Shown here: positions 34,443 through 46,016 of the stretch, piece after piece
How the letters are laid out: each line of letters begins with the position of its first letter
Position numbering within the stretch: the first letter of the stretch is position 1
Assembly (NCBI GenBank): GCA_013115125.1
Contig: JABANN010000135.1
Span: 1-63,658 of the forward strand
DNA length: 63,658 nt
Reading direction: 5' to 3'
DNA from: Perkinsus olseni
Taxonomy: Eukaryota > Perkinsozoa > Perkinsida
The notes under the pieces: model-generated
Seen by the model: the letters and a program-made list of their open reading frames with translations, nothing else
Told to the model about the DNA's origin: nothing
The model's database searches: none
Program-made: the position numbers and the translations under genes

Positions 34443-34941
34443 ACTAGTTTTCTGTAGCGTGGGTCACGATTGAGTGTTCCTGTTCGAAACCGCGATTGAC
34501 GCGCTGGCTTCACCGACACGTGTGTCATTCATTCTAATGCTCTATCTCGCGGTTTCACAGGCAACTTCGACAGCAAGCCGAGTAACCTGTCCACTCCCGC
34601 AAACTCACAAACTCAAGCCTGGTGAATTACGTCGATCATCGAAGAAACTTCGAGTCAATAGCAAACGTTACTCGCCTTCCAACTCACCAACTACCAATAT
34701 TGGTAAATCTATGTAACAATTACGTCAACTTCAGTGGAGGAGAGAAATCTGCTACTGAAACGGTTACTCCTAATGATGATGACAATCCTGCTGTGTTAGT
34801 AGCAAATGTTGTAGTGTCCGAAGAGAGGCTAGACTGCTGATTACGTGAAAGGAAAGCTGTGATCTCATAGTCAACGGATGTGATGATGAAGTTTACGTTG
34901 CGGCATGTGAGCCGCGATGGGAAAGCAGCAAAGAAGAAGGC
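34443..34941. other. Convergent intergenic region with small ORFs
   Basis: Between the ends of the Pus7-like gene and CBF5. Two overlapping plus-strand frames (34474-34716 and 34622-34840) are present. The first contains a hydrophobic stretch (VSFILMLYLAVSQATST) that could be a signal peptide of a tiny protein. No further support. Probably 3' flanks of both genes. Confidence 0.35.
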
Positions 34942-37143
34942 TTAGGCCTCATCCTCGTCGTGATGATGATGCTTCGACTTCTTCTTTTTCTTCTTCTTTT
35001 CGACGGCCTAGCAATAGACAGCATAATCCTCTACCGAAGCAAAGACAATCGTGATTACTTCTTCATCGGCCTCCTCGGCTTCCTCGACTTCCTCTACGGC
35101 ACGCTTCTTGTGGTGCTTCTTCTTCTCTGAATCGAACACCGGTTTTGGTAGCAGCTCACTTGGTGAATAATTTCATCTCACCCTTCTTCACAGGCTCTTG
35201 CTCCTCCTCAGTGGACTCCTCCTTGGGGGACTCCTTCTTCTCAGCAGGGGAACCAGTAAGCTTGGGGATCATACCCTCGTGCTTGAGCCAGGACTCAGGA
35301 GTGTTCTCGTTGGGCCTGAGCGAGGTAAATCCATGAGCTTCATCACCGAGTCCCCACACGAACCTACCTTCCCTTCTCATCCAACTTGCCGTTAAGGATG
35401 AGCTTCTTCTTCTCAGAGGCCCTCGGGCCGTAACCCCAGCGAGAATCATAAGTGTCACGCTCCATGATGACACGCTTGATGGTAGCCACGCAACCTGAAA
35501 CCACGGAATCACCAAGAGGATGGTCCAAGGGTTTATGCTCACCATGATCAACACTGGCAATGACAGCGGTGGTCATCTGAGCGATTCCGAGGGCGACGGC
35601 CTCTCCCTTGGTGGTCATCAAGACAACGTCCTTACCAACCTCGATACCGTTCTCGAATCGAAGAACCTGAGAGACGACACATCGAGAAGACCGCCTCGAT
35701 GGATGAGGGCGCTTACACCAACAACCATCAACTTAGCACCGTAGCAGACGGCGTTGACTGCAGAGTCCTTGAGAACAATACGAGGGTAGGCGACAAGAAT
35801 GCGCTCTGAAGGGAATGGGATACAGTACTGAGACTCGCAAAGAAATGACTTACCAAGAGGCATGATGGCGCGCCTGAGGTACTCCTCAGATCGGGAGCTC
35901 TCGTAGACATACCTGGCCAAAGCGACATAGTGAAGGAGATGTCGACGGGAGGGTGGGTGGCTACTGAGCATCGAGCAAATCATGCATGGTGATGAGCTGA
36001 TCTTGTTCTCCGAGGTTTCCAGACCTCACACGTCTGAGCTCCTGCATGTGAGCGCCCACGCCAAGTAGGAGACCCATATGGACACAGAGGGTACGGATAT
36101 AAGTACCTGGCGAGAAGAGTCGTGTAAGCTAACAGCGGAAGGGACAAAAGACTTACCAGCCTCACAGGAGACGTGGAAGACAGCCATATGCTTCTCCTCG
36201 TCATAGTCAAGGAGCTTAGACCAGTAGATGGTACGGATACGGAGCTGACGCTTTACGGCTGAGGGAAGAGGCATAACGACCTCTATGAGTTGCCCGAACA
36301 TCCTACCCGCGATGACTGGAGGCCTCTGGAAGAGAGCACCAGTAAGTTGATCCAAAGCACGGACGATGGCGGCCTCTCCACCGGGGTCGGCATGGAAGCG
36401 CACAACGCAGACGTACCTGGGGAATACCACCCAATGAACCCCGTGAAGAAACGATGGTCCCTCTGTATTACTCCTTTCCGGCTCCCTGCTGCGCCTTGAC
36501 GAGACGAGTAGCACGATTGAGGCAGACGAGGAGGCAGCCAGAGACCTAAAATGGAGGAGACCCTATGGCGAACAGGGCCAGAGACGGGAATCGACATTAC
36601 CTTGGGATCGAGAGTACCAGAGTGACCAGTCTTCTCGCACTTGAGGATGCGCTTTATCCAGGCAACAACCTCATGGGAGGAGGGATTAACCGGCTTATCG
36701 AGATTGCAGACACCGTAGAGCAAGTGCTGGTCGAGAGGGCTGCAACAAGAATAAATAGCTATGGACACCACCACGGCAGCCACAACGCTTATGGAAGCGT
36801 TACAAGGTGTGCGGGACACACCAAAGGCCTATTCCTCACTATAAACGCTGATAGAGAGGTCCACAGCAGACTGGCTGTGTCCATTCATTGAGGCCCCATC
36901 ACGTCACCAACGGCTATTATCCCTTTCCCCCCGTTGCCATTACCGGTTGAGCGGGGAGCAGCCGAAGGGCAGAGGAGTGTAGTGTCCGGTACGCACGTTT
37001 AGCCTGTCGTAGTTCTTCAGCAGGAGGGGCCACTTCGAAGTGTCAATCGGAGGGCTGACGCTGGAAGGCTTTATCACGCAATCCGTGGATTTCTGGGCAT
37101 CCGCAGTAGTAGCGGGGGCAGCTTCCTTCTTAGTCTTAGCCAT
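34942..37143 (-). CDS. CBF5: Dyskerin/Cbf5, H/ACA pseudouridine synthase
   Basis: Catalytic subunit of H/ACA snoRNPs, which modify rRNA and snRNA in the nucleolus. ATG at 37143; exon 1 36944-37143, exon 2 36601-36739, exon 3 36472-36545, exon 4 starting 36416; about 13 exons in all with matching phases. Motifs: [18 protein letters not shown] and GHYTPLPFG (DKCLD box); [20 protein letters not shown]; the catalytic Asp in [61 protein letters not shown]. The PUA region has [18 protein letters not shown], then [31 protein letters not shown] and [10 protein letters not shown]. The C-terminal tail is Lys/Glu-rich ([20 protein letters not shown], then KKKKKK) ending at 34942-34944. The 55-nt intron GTGAGATG...TTCAG must be removed to reach this KKE tail. 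Confidence 0.96.
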
Positions 37144-37349
37144 ACTACAGCACCAATAGCAGCAGCAGATACACTAAGACGACAGAGAGGAAAGAAAGGC
37201 AGATAAGCGGGCTCAGAGAATCCGATAATATAGCAACTCACACACGCTGGCTCGTTGCTCTTACTAGAGGAGAGAAGGGGGAACGCAGGCAAAATTTTGG
37301 CGGAGCGAAGCGAGTTTTGTTCTGCAATTTTAACCCTTCCGCTATCAGC

Positions 37350-37399
37350 ACTTGCGCTGCCATGCGAAAGGCCCCCGGTTCGATCCCGGCACGCGCCAA
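37350..37399 (+). pseudogene. tRNA-Gly-like 3' half (tRNA fragment)
   Basis: The sequence shows an anticodon-loop-like CTGCCAT (GCC), a T-loop GGTTCGATCCCGG and a 3' acceptor-like ACGCGCCA. No matching 5' acceptor or D arm lies upstream, and the anticodon stem is imperfect. It is most likely a truncated tRNA-Gly(GCC) copy between CBF5 and the EF-hand gene. The B-box is intact. Confidence 0.4.
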
Positions 37400-37447
37400 C
37401 TGGAGAACACGATACCACAATTGTGAATAGCAGTTGTTGATAAATTG

Positions 37448-39625
37448 TTAGACATGTGAACTTAGTAACTTCTTACGTAGGTCCTTGAAAGGGCCCAGTG
37501 CTTGCGGGTCCAACTGACACACAAGTGTGCAGTTGGTGCCCCTGGACAGCCTCGTTACCTCAACGATACTCAGGCTTCCCGTGTCCCCGATACACAGCTC
37601 GTGAAGCAGCATTTGGGCATCGGCCTTCGTGAAGCCGTCGAGCAGTTCCCTTCGTTCGCATTGAGAAATGAAGACGTCAGGATCCACACGGCCATGCGCA
37701 TCGGAATGAAGGGAGGTGATCCACTGAGGAGGGGTTCAGTTGGAGGATGCTGCTCCCGGAAAAGGATGCCTACAGCCTCGGCCAAGCTCCTATGCTTGGC
37801 TTGTACGCCTTGCCGGAACCGCATGATCAAATCGTAGGCCTGAGATTCACAATCGTGACTCCACCGTGGATGCTGAGCGAGGGACCTGCGGGTCAACAGA
37901 CTGGAGGGTAATGCCACCTTCAGGAAGCTCTCCAAGGTGCAGCCAGAGCTGCTTCAGTCTCCCTGAGGAACCTGGCCTGCACGACGATGCGACAGTGGCG
38001 TCTCACCTGGGAAGCCAAACGCTGTCGCCACGCCGCAAAATGAGGGGAAGCTGATCCTGGTCGTGCCGTGTTCATCGAAGCACCGTATCCACGCCTAGCA
38101 ATCCCGGTAACGCAGAGAGCCGTCCTCTTGGGCTCACTCTGAGAACACTGCCGAAGCTCCTCTCCAACGCCTGTTTGAATTGCTCCACTGGGTACAGTTC
38201 CAGGTCGTCCCCGGTCCCCTGGGGGCTCGGCAGCGTTGACAGGATCTCAACTGTCTTGGCATAGGTCTCTATTGAGGGGGCACCTGCGAGAGGGCTACGC
38301 GGTAATGAGAGGCTGCCTAAAGGTGATCTTTCCCACTCGAGGAGGTGTAGGCCGACCGTATCGCTTCCTGGAACTCCCGCCGATCCACGTCCTCCAATGT
38401 GACAAAGCCGCAGCGGTCGGGGTCGAACAGTTCAAACAGTTCCCTAATCTGCTCAAGACCACGACGCATCAGCGCCGCTCACCGATCTGCTCGCTACCTC
38501 AACGTCATTGAAGCGTGCTGGGAGCTGGGAACTGCCTCGGGAATGGAGAGCTTCGCACCAACCGCGCCACGACACTCTGCCGCCACCCTTTGGGTCAATA
38601 CATTTCCGCCACTAACAATAAATGGATAGCAAATATCTCCCAGGGTTGAGGAAAAGCCCACGCCAGCGGCCAAAGATCCGGCTGTCCGCCGAAGTGCTCC
38701 CTTGAAGTCCGCAATGAGCACAGCGGCATCGGGGTCGATATGGTCAAGTAATAGCGGCCCCGTCCCGCCTGACGCATAAGGGCATTAACAATCAGCCATC
38801 CGACGAGACCCACCTTTGAGCCTCAACCAGAGACATTTCACACCGCCTTCATACCCCATGGCACGGAAAACTCTAGCGAACTCGAGGAAGGTGATCGAAC
38901 CCCTAGACGAGGAATCCATCACCAGCGACCATGCTCGCCCCAGCGTGCCTGACGGGGTGCGCTCTTCTCCGAGCAACAGCCGGGATTGCTGCTACCATAG
39001 TCGCGACGGAGCTGCGCCAGGAACTTGATCGATCCCCTGGAGGGGGAGAATGCCTCGGGTTCCAAGGTCTCGGAGTCAAGGCGATGATGCCGGGCTAGTC
39101 GTTGGAGTAGTTTGAAGGAAACACTTCCCTGGGGAAACGGAGCTGTCAGCAGGGGGAGTTGGCAAACCCAAGTAGCTCTCACCGAGGCCTCGCCAACAGC
39201 AGCACTGCGCACCCAGCGTTCAAAGACTGACCGGTCGATGTCCTCTAATGTGACTATACCACCCCGCTCGAGATCCAAAATTGTCGCTACTTCCCTGAAT
39301 TTATCAGAATCTCAGGGAACAGAGTACAGGTGTTACTCACTTCCCATTGCTCAATTCAAGCGTCTCACGGCACCGGCTGGCGAAGTCGGCTACCGCTATC
39401 AAGCCTGTCGCTGCAGGGTCCAAGGCATCCCAACCCTCAGATAATCCACCGTACCTGAGGGTCAATGCCCGATTCACCGCTACGTGAGTGTCCCGCACGC
39501 ACTTCTCAACGAGAGCCTCGCGGAATCTCTGCAGATGGTGGCCCGCCGCCTCATCAAGCGATGAGAGAGTGATGAACCCGGTTTGCCACACATCAAGCCG
39601 TCGCCACAGCTGTTTCACACTGCGC
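37448..39625 (-). CDS. EF-hand repeat protein
   Basis: Minus-strand exon series in which calcium-loop motifs recur: WRRLDVWQTGFITLSSLDE; ALDPAATGLIAVADF; LDLERGGIVTLEDIDRS; VMDSSSRGSITFLEFARVFR, the best match to D-x-D/S-x-S/D-G-x-I-x-x-x-E; IDPDAAVLIADFKGALR; and DAHGRVDPDVFISQCERREL. The last exon continues TKADAQMLLHELCIGDTGS and ends KLLSSHV at 37448. Spacing of about 35-60 residues suits paired EF-hands. Several loops lack acidic residues at position 3 or 12, so not all need bind calcium. The start is unresolved; the first clear exon begins near 39620, just before tRNA-Ile. Family unknown; calcium sensor or scaffold inferred. Confidence 0.6.
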
Positions 39626-39715
39626 GCGAATCCGATCTGAGAGCATCGAAACAGACAGCAGGTGAAGCATGAGCTGACGAACGTGATACCATACAAGATA
39701 ATGCGACCCACACGT

Positions 39716-39788
39716 GGTCCTGCAGCTCAGTGGTTAGAGCGATGGTCTTATGAGCCATAGGTCGTGGGTTCGACCCCCGCTGGGACTA
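39716..39788 (+). tRNA. tRNA-Ile(TAT)
   Basis: 73-nt cloverleaf. Acceptor GGTCCTG/TGGGACT, D stem AGCTC, anticodon stem ATGGT/GCCAT with loop CTTATGA and anticodon TAT, T arm GTGGG-TTCGACC-CCCGC, discriminator A. The anticodon reads AUA codons. It differs from the two copies at the window end at only two positions. Position 1-72 is a G-U pair. Confidence 0.93.
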
Positions 39789-39843
39789 TGTACGAGAAGC
39801 TATCCCTTTAAACCGTACCTCTCTTGCGGTCCGACAGAACGTC

Positions 39844-40094
39844 ATGAAGGGTATTCGCCCCTCTCCCTCAACATCGAGACTTTGTCTCCAAGCATTGGTC
39901 AAACTGCCGTGCCTGAAACGATTTCACTCAGCACTGCAGCTACCCCACTCTGGTGCATAGTGCCGGGATGTAGATTCGTACTCAGCGCTCACCTCAACAC
40001 GAGCTGCTTCTTGAAATCTTCAAGCGTGCTCGAGCTCGCGTCCGTGCAAGGGAATCTCTGGCTCGACTTACCACCGAGCAGAAGCTTTCGTGAC
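39844..40094 (+). CDS. Possible small plus-strand gene
   Basis: Weak. ATG at 39844 gives an Arg/Ser/Leu-rich start (MKGIRPSPSTSRLCLQALVK) resembling a mitochondrial presequence. About 100 bases on, another frame reads HELLLEIFKRARARVRARES then LARLTTEQKLS and stop. Phase of the joining intron does not work out. It lies between the EF-hand gene and the acidic coiled-coil gene, both on the other strand. Confidence 0.2.
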
Positions 40095-40158
40095 CTGGAG
40101 AGAGATCTAGCGCCGCTGACTCAAGTATGAATGGCCGGCAGTATGAGCTGGTGTGGCG

Positions 40159-41221
40159 CTAGCCTGACCTTTGCGATTCCTCCACGAACTGCTCGAGTTC
40201 GACGAAAGAACCCCCTCGAAAACCTCGCAGAGACTCGTCCCAGGTTGCCTTCAAACGGTCAACCTTGGCTTGCACCACTCCCAAAGATTGCTCGTAATTG
40301 TCACGATACCTGAGTAGCCTCTTAGCCTTCTGCCAAACTTCTCCGCCTCCAAATCGCCACAGAGGTCCAGAAGCAGGCTTACCATGCTTCCCACTGTTCA
40401 ACTCGGTGGGATAACGCCTCCGTCTCTTGCTTGGCGGCTTCCAGCTCAGCGGCTGTGCTCTGCGTTGCTGCGAGCCTCTCAAGCTGTCAAGAGTTACATC
40501 ACATCTGAGTTCCCCTAGTGAGCAGCTCACCTCCACTCGTGCCTTCCCTTCAGCTTCCCGCACCTGCTGCAGCTCCTCTGCATGAGCCCTCGTTTCATAC
40601 TCTCGTTCCGAGCGCTCCTAGGATTGGCCCGATGAGCATAGCAAAAAAATAAACTCATTGCCGAGCGTTCTTACCTTCTCTATTTCATTGTTTGCCCTAT
40701 CTAAGTCCGCTTCGGCAGCGTCGGCTCTCTCCTGCATCACCTTCAGCTTTTCCAAAGCGGCCCTTAATGCCTTCTCTGAACACGAGGAGACAGTAAAGCG
40801 GGGTCGCAAACCGTGACAATCGGGTTAGCTACCCACCAGCCTCTGCGATGGCCGTCTCGGCCAACTGTGCCCCAGCGATAGATGATGCCAGTTCGTCCTC
40901 GCCTGTCGAAGATCCCGACTCGGTACAGGACTCGCTGCTCCCAGAATCTTCATAGACACCTAACGGGAGAGAACGAGACAAGAAGGTCGTCGATATCAGA
41001 AAATATCATCCTTGCGATGGTTGAGCGAAACGAGACATACTCCTACAGCATAGCTCACCATCGCTATCACTGTCTCCCTCGCCTCCATCATCACGGGCGC
41101 TTCGATCTGTTTGAGAGGAGAGATTCTCATCCGAGGGCTCTGAGCTGTCATAAGATTCTCCTTCGCTCTGGTTGTGAGGCAGTTCTTCTTCAGGTTTTGA
41201 AAGATTTTCAGCACCAGGCAT
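40159..41221 (-). CDS. Acidic head, coiled-coil tail protein
   Basis: ATG at 41221 starts an acidic Ser-rich head (MPGAENLSKPEEELPHNQSE...GGEGDSDSD). A GTGAGC intron joins it in phase to VYEDSGSSESCTESGSSTGE and GAQLAETAIAEA. Coiled-coil exons follow: EKALRAALEKLKVMQERADA with DLDRANNEIEK, EREYETRAHAEELQQVREAE, AAELEAAKQETEALSHRVEQ and a final QSLGVVQAKVDRLKATWDES...EESQRSG, stop at 40159. No globular domain recognised. Several exon joins were checked for phase, not all. Probably structural. Confidence 0.6.
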
Positions 41222-41510
41222 TCATTCGGAAAAGTAAACTGAAAGAATCGACCATCGCTGTGAAAGAACGGTTCATCATAATTCGTGACGCAGGCGACTC
41301 ACGTTTAGGGCTGGAATATTGACGAACGCGAGGTGATGCTGGAGAAATGGTACGCTTAGTAACGAAGCAACAGCAGATGTCGCAATAATGGTAGAAGCAT
41401 CGACGGGCTCGAACAGTTCGAACAGAAGCTCGAACAGTTCGGTCCAGCTTCGATACACCGAGGCCAATTCATCGATTAGGGTGGTAGGAAATGATAGTAA
41501 GAATCGACTG

Positions 41511-42939
41511 TCAAACAGTGACGAAAATCCTCTTGTTGAAGAGCTCTCTACAGACTGCCACCCACAGGCCCAACTGCAGGAGAGTGTAAGTTAGCATGAC
41601 TGAAGGTAGAGTGTATCCTCTACTCACCACATAGAGCACGTTACCAGTGATAGGGTCGGCCCAATAGACACTTCCTAGCAAGCATGAGAATAAGCCGCTA
41701 CAATCACTCAGGCAAAAAAATAGAATAGCATTCATTCCTAGCCATTTGAAGGGGACCGATACCAACTTTTCGGCAACTCCCCTCGAAAGGATACCTAGGG
41801 CAGAAACGCATACTCCGCCGGTGAGTATGCAGTATGACGGCGTCCACAGTGCCTTATTGATCGGTATAAAAGTGCCGAGACCTGCGCCGAGGATGGCAAG
41901 AAGGAGGCCACAGAAGACAAGCTGTGTGATCTCTCGAGGCGAGGGTTGAGCCTTGACCAGCTGACCGCAGGTGAGACCGAGCGACACGGTGGCTAGGGTA
42001 GGTAGTGTACTGAGGAGCCCCTCTGGGTCCCACATGGGATTGTACATATGATGGTCGCCGAAAACTAGCCTATCGATGTAGCCAGCAGTGTTGCACTCGG
42101 GAGTTAGCGAGCCCAGAGGACACCCTTCGGGTTGCGGTCCGAGGAGCATAATTGCCCAGTGCAAAACGATACAGCCGAGGCCGACGGCGAGTACTCGACT
42201 ATGGTTTTTGATAGCGCCTGTGAGGGTGGCGTTATCCCCAACATCGAGGACAAGCTTCCCGAGGAAGACACCAGCGGCGTAGCAGACGGCTATCCGTTGG
42301 AGGATGCCGGGAGCTCGGAAGGAGTAGAGATCCAGGCCAAAGCTGAGGCTGTCTATCTGAGATATGAACGTTTACAAAAGCGGATGATTGTTGATGGCGA
42401 CGAGAAGAATAAGAGCCCCACCTGCGGTATCCACCTCCCCTGTATGAGGATTCCGAAAAGGATTAGCTTCGTGCAACGACTGATGACACGGATGATGGAT
42501 GGAGGGGATGCCAAGCTGACGCTGGCGCCAACAACCTGGGGGAGTATGAGTCGGCTCCAATTGATTTTCTGAAGGCCTTTCGCTTTCGGGGGACGAATAG
42601 TCTATTCGGCTATTCGGGTATTTGGCTATTCGATATAGCCATTCCTAATAACGCTTCGGAGTGAGACATGCGACTGAGATGGTGAAGAGAGGGGGCTGCT
42701 TACGAAGATGAATCCAGGCATAACAATGTCAGCAAGATGGAAGCCATGCCATGGAGCATGACCGATGCTAGGCACAACCTTGCCGCACACGTCGACTATC
42801 TACGAAGAGGAGAACATCGAGGTCCTCATCCGTGCCTACTAGGCCTCACCAACATCAATGACATAACTATGCCTCTCATGACGTCCACGGCGACAACACG
42901 TGCCGGTGCAGGGGCTGCGGAAGCTTGCAGAAGCCTCAT
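41511..42939 (-). CDS. HGSNAT-like transmembrane acyltransferase
   Basis: Family: heparan-alpha-glucosaminide N-acetyltransferase (DUF5009 type), which carries acetyl groups across a membrane onto glucosamine in lysosomes; protist and bacterial relatives have unknown acceptors. ATG at 42939; exon 1 42850-42939 has VVAVDVMRGIVMSLML; exon 2 42704-42799 has SIGHAPWHGFHLADIVMPGF with the conserved His-Ala-x-Trp-His/Asn-Gly. An unresolved stretch, 42371-42703, follows. The C-terminal half then shows APGILQRIAVCY, AGYIDRLVFGDHHMYNP, DPEGLLSTLPTLATV, TFIPINKALWTPSYCI and several hydrophobic helices, all in family order. The stop is at 41511. Direct neighbour downstream of the long acidic gene, same strand. 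Confidence 0.78.
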
Positions 42940-43194
42940 GGCATTCGAGGAGGACGAATGCGCCCGAGCTTGGGCCATCACATTGACTAAGTCCTGGGGA
43001 GCTGTATATCAAGTTGAGTCAAGTCGCACCTCAGCGACAATAACAGCTTTCATGCCAGATATTGGATTTCCAGCATGGAAGCTGTTAGAGATCCGATATT
43101 GCTGGAATCAGCTGCTGCAGGGGAGTTGTGATCAACTCAAGGTGCTATCTCTTCTAGATAAGGAGACGACGCATTGCCTGGTGATACATTTCAT

Positions 43195-45702
43195 TCATGT
43201 AACGCCGCTTCTGATACTGATGGGCAGGTCGTCTATCAGCTCAGCGTCACCTAGAAGCACCGGCGATCAGGAATGGCGGGCAAGAGATTTCTCACCGATA
43301 TCGATGGAGTCGCCGCTGGCAAGGGAATCGGGTAGCCTAGGCGATCTCGGCAGCTCATCAGCCGGGCTGTCGATGATGGAATCCTCAACCACATGGTTGA
43401 AGTCCCGTGCTTGGGCCTCACTAAGGAGGACTGGACCATCCACCGGGGAGGCTGCCGCGGCCGCTCTGAAGCCATGATTCTGAGGTGACTCAGCTACTGG
43501 TGTTACTGCCTCTCACTTAGACAGCCAGGGTCTTGAAGCCTTGTAGGAAGGAAATGTCTTGGGAGGAGTGAGGGAGTAGTCAGGCGGTGGCCTCCGCGAC
43601 TGTTTCAATCGATCCTGACGCGACACGATGGCGAGCGGCCTGGCAATAGAATCATCGTACTCGCTTCTCCACACTTCTAGCGGCGACCCTCGTCTCAGGC
43701 CGCTGGAGCTCCTCTCGCTGCCGCGCCAGATATCTGCTGATAACACCGTTGAGCATCCGGGCGGTATGATATGCCCTCCTCGAGGTACTTGCTGATTCTT
43801 TCGTCGCGTTTCCTGAATATCTCAGCCTGGGTCTTTCTCTTCTCCTCCTCTTCCCTCTGCCTCCGCTCAGCCTCCATCTTCAACGACTTCGCAAGACGCT
43901 TTTTTGCTCGTCGTACGGGTGAGGGTAACTGCCATCAGATCCAGCATTGCCCGACACCAGAGCCGCCCGACTTCTGAGTTTTCCTCGCTGTTCCTTCTAA
44001 TCACTTTCTTTCTGACAGTTTCCCTTTCCTCGTTCGCTGCTACTTGCATCATCGCACGCCTGATGACGGTCCTGCGTCGAAAAGACGCCACCTCAAAAAA
44101 GCCACCTGCCAAGTGCCAGCCGCCTAGCCTCTTCCTTTTTTCTCTTCTCCTCTTCTCGGTGAGCCTCGAGTGCCAACTTTCCCCGAAGATCTGCGAGTCT
44201 GTCGAGTTCCTCCGAGGCAGTTGTCTTCATGGTGAGGTTCATCGGCAATGTGCTTGGCGTTGAAGACACGTCCGTCAGTGGCGGGAGATAACTGATCGAG
44301 GCTCGGTAGCGCCACTACTCCTCCCGGGTGGCCGGTCCTACTCCACTAGATTCTCTGTCCTCATCATCTCCTTTCCAGCTGAGCTCCCTCCTTGCCACTC
44401 CCATTGGTCCATTCCCCACTCTGCCGCCTCCCCAGCCTCAGTTTCTGGCTGGCATTCCCGCAACGACTCTCTCCCATCGTTGTCGTGGTTTGCTTCGAAG
44501 CCTGGGGATGTTCTGCTTTCCCCATTTTCGATATTCCTATCAGTGCCGTAGCACGAGGCACGACCAACAGGAGTCGACTGTAGATATTCACTGAGCACAT
44601 TGTCATCTTCATCGTTCTTCTGCCCCGTCGCCTCCACCTTCGAGATCTTTTCAGCTATCCGTCTGACCATATCCTCTTTCACGCATTCAGCCCTGCTCTT
44701 CCTCACTACTGGCGATGCTACTATAACCTCAGCAGGTTCAATCCTCCTCGCCTCCTCATTACCCAGGGCGCAATCAGAGAGTTGCTCAGGGATACTCTCC
44801 TTTGGGGAGTGCTCGATTACTTCAGCATCGCTAGGCTCATCGGGGTGCTCGTCACCAGGTGCTTGTTGGAAGGCGAGCTCGGACCCTCTTACGAAGCCGT
44901 TGCCGTGCTGACCCATCAGATCGAGATCTCTCAAAGACCTGACGTCTTCTCTGAACTGCTCCAGTGGAGCGTCAGCTGGAGGCCCTACTGGCTGTCCAGG
45001 AATGTAGTGGCAATCCTCCAGTTCTACGCCCCGAGCTAACTTGGCCGCCCCTAACCTCTTCAGTGCAGCACTTAACTGCATGGCCCCGACAGTATCATTC
45101 TGCACAACGTCAGGGGCCCTCTGAGTGGCACGATGTCTTTCCACCGCTTGCCTTATGGATGAGAGGCATGCGATATCCTGAGCGAACGAGGAACCTCCCT
45201 TAGATGGAAACTCGCCCCACTCAAGCCTCGCAGCCTCGCCGCCGAGGCCACTAACGATCCTATCGCCCTCCTTGACAATCTCTGCACGTTTCCTCATGAG
45301 CCCGGTGAGGTCTAGCGAAGCAGCGGCTTCGATTTGAAAGTCCAATATTCGCTTCCGGAGCGCGTCGACTCTCTGCGTTAGATCCTCGTAACTAAGCTCT
45401 TCCTGCCTGAGAGCTCTGGCGATGACCTTCCTCCACAGTTGAAACGTCCAAAAGCAGCCACCTTCCTCACAAGGGAATGCAAGGCGCAAGTATCGGCAGT
45501 CGGGGGGCTGAACAGCGAAAAGCTCTCGAGCTAGAGGGAGGGCTAGTAGGATGAGTGAGACCGGTGTCCCGGTCCTGATTGGAGGGGTTGAAGGCGGCCC
45601 AAGGTTGGCTGCTGGGGCTAGGATGATATCACAATGCCTTTGGTCAGTGTAGTTGCCGAAATCAAGGATGCAGGCATGACAGGAAGGACAGTAGCGAGAC
45701 AT
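43195..45702 (-). CDS. Long acidic/coiled-coil protein, unrecognised
   Basis: ATG at 45702 opens a frame of about 450 codons (to 44340). It begins MSRYCPSCHACILDFGNYTD, where the Cys pairs suggest a small zinc-ribbon-like start. A helical region follows (RALRQEELSYEDLTQRVDAL, KRAEIVKEGDRIVSGLGG), then long acidic low-complexity sequence. A GTAGGA intron leads in phase to DYLPPLTDVSSTPSTLPMNL and a charged coil (ELDRLADLRGKLALEAHREE). Later exons are MEAERRQREEEEKRKTQAEI...LEEG, then EVWRSEYDDSIARPLAIV, then AAAAASPVDGPVLLSEAQAR, ending GDAELIDDLPISIRSGVT and stop at 43195. The last four joins were checked for phase. No enzymatic domain. The N-terminal part before CFWTFQLW may hide an intron. 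Confidence 0.6.
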
Positions 45703-46016
45703 CAAGTCAGCATTAGAAGTGAGGTACGGGAGCTAGCAATGACTTCGCCCTGTACTCGAATAACGATGTCATCGATCAACGCCGCGATTAACAATGAGAT
45801 TAGAAACCTCACTCGAAGGAGGTTCTCGCGACTTTTTCTTTACTATTCACATCGATGAAAGGCACCGCCAAGAATATTTTCCGCTTCGGGTGTTGAAGAT
45901 GGGCCGAGGTCTCTTGCGCCACGAAATTGAGCGCTCGCCCCGCGCATTTCGCGATCGAGTCCTCGACTACCTACTGAAGTCGAGTTGATCCAGCCTGTGA
46001 ATCCCAGAGTATCAGA
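45703..46016. promoter_or_regulatory. Divergent strand-switch region
   Basis: The 314 bases between two gene starts facing away from each other (minus-strand ATG at 45702, plus-strand ATG at 46017). Transcription of both clusters should begin here. No TATA-like or other motif can be asserted by eye. Plus frames here are open (a frame ends at 45986) but have no splice support. Confidence 0.4.

Noticed and set aside
42737-43477. 246-codon plus-strand frame
   Set aside because: It lies opposite exons of the HGSNAT-like and acidic coiled-coil genes, which have clear motifs and phase-consistent splicing. The plus frame has none.
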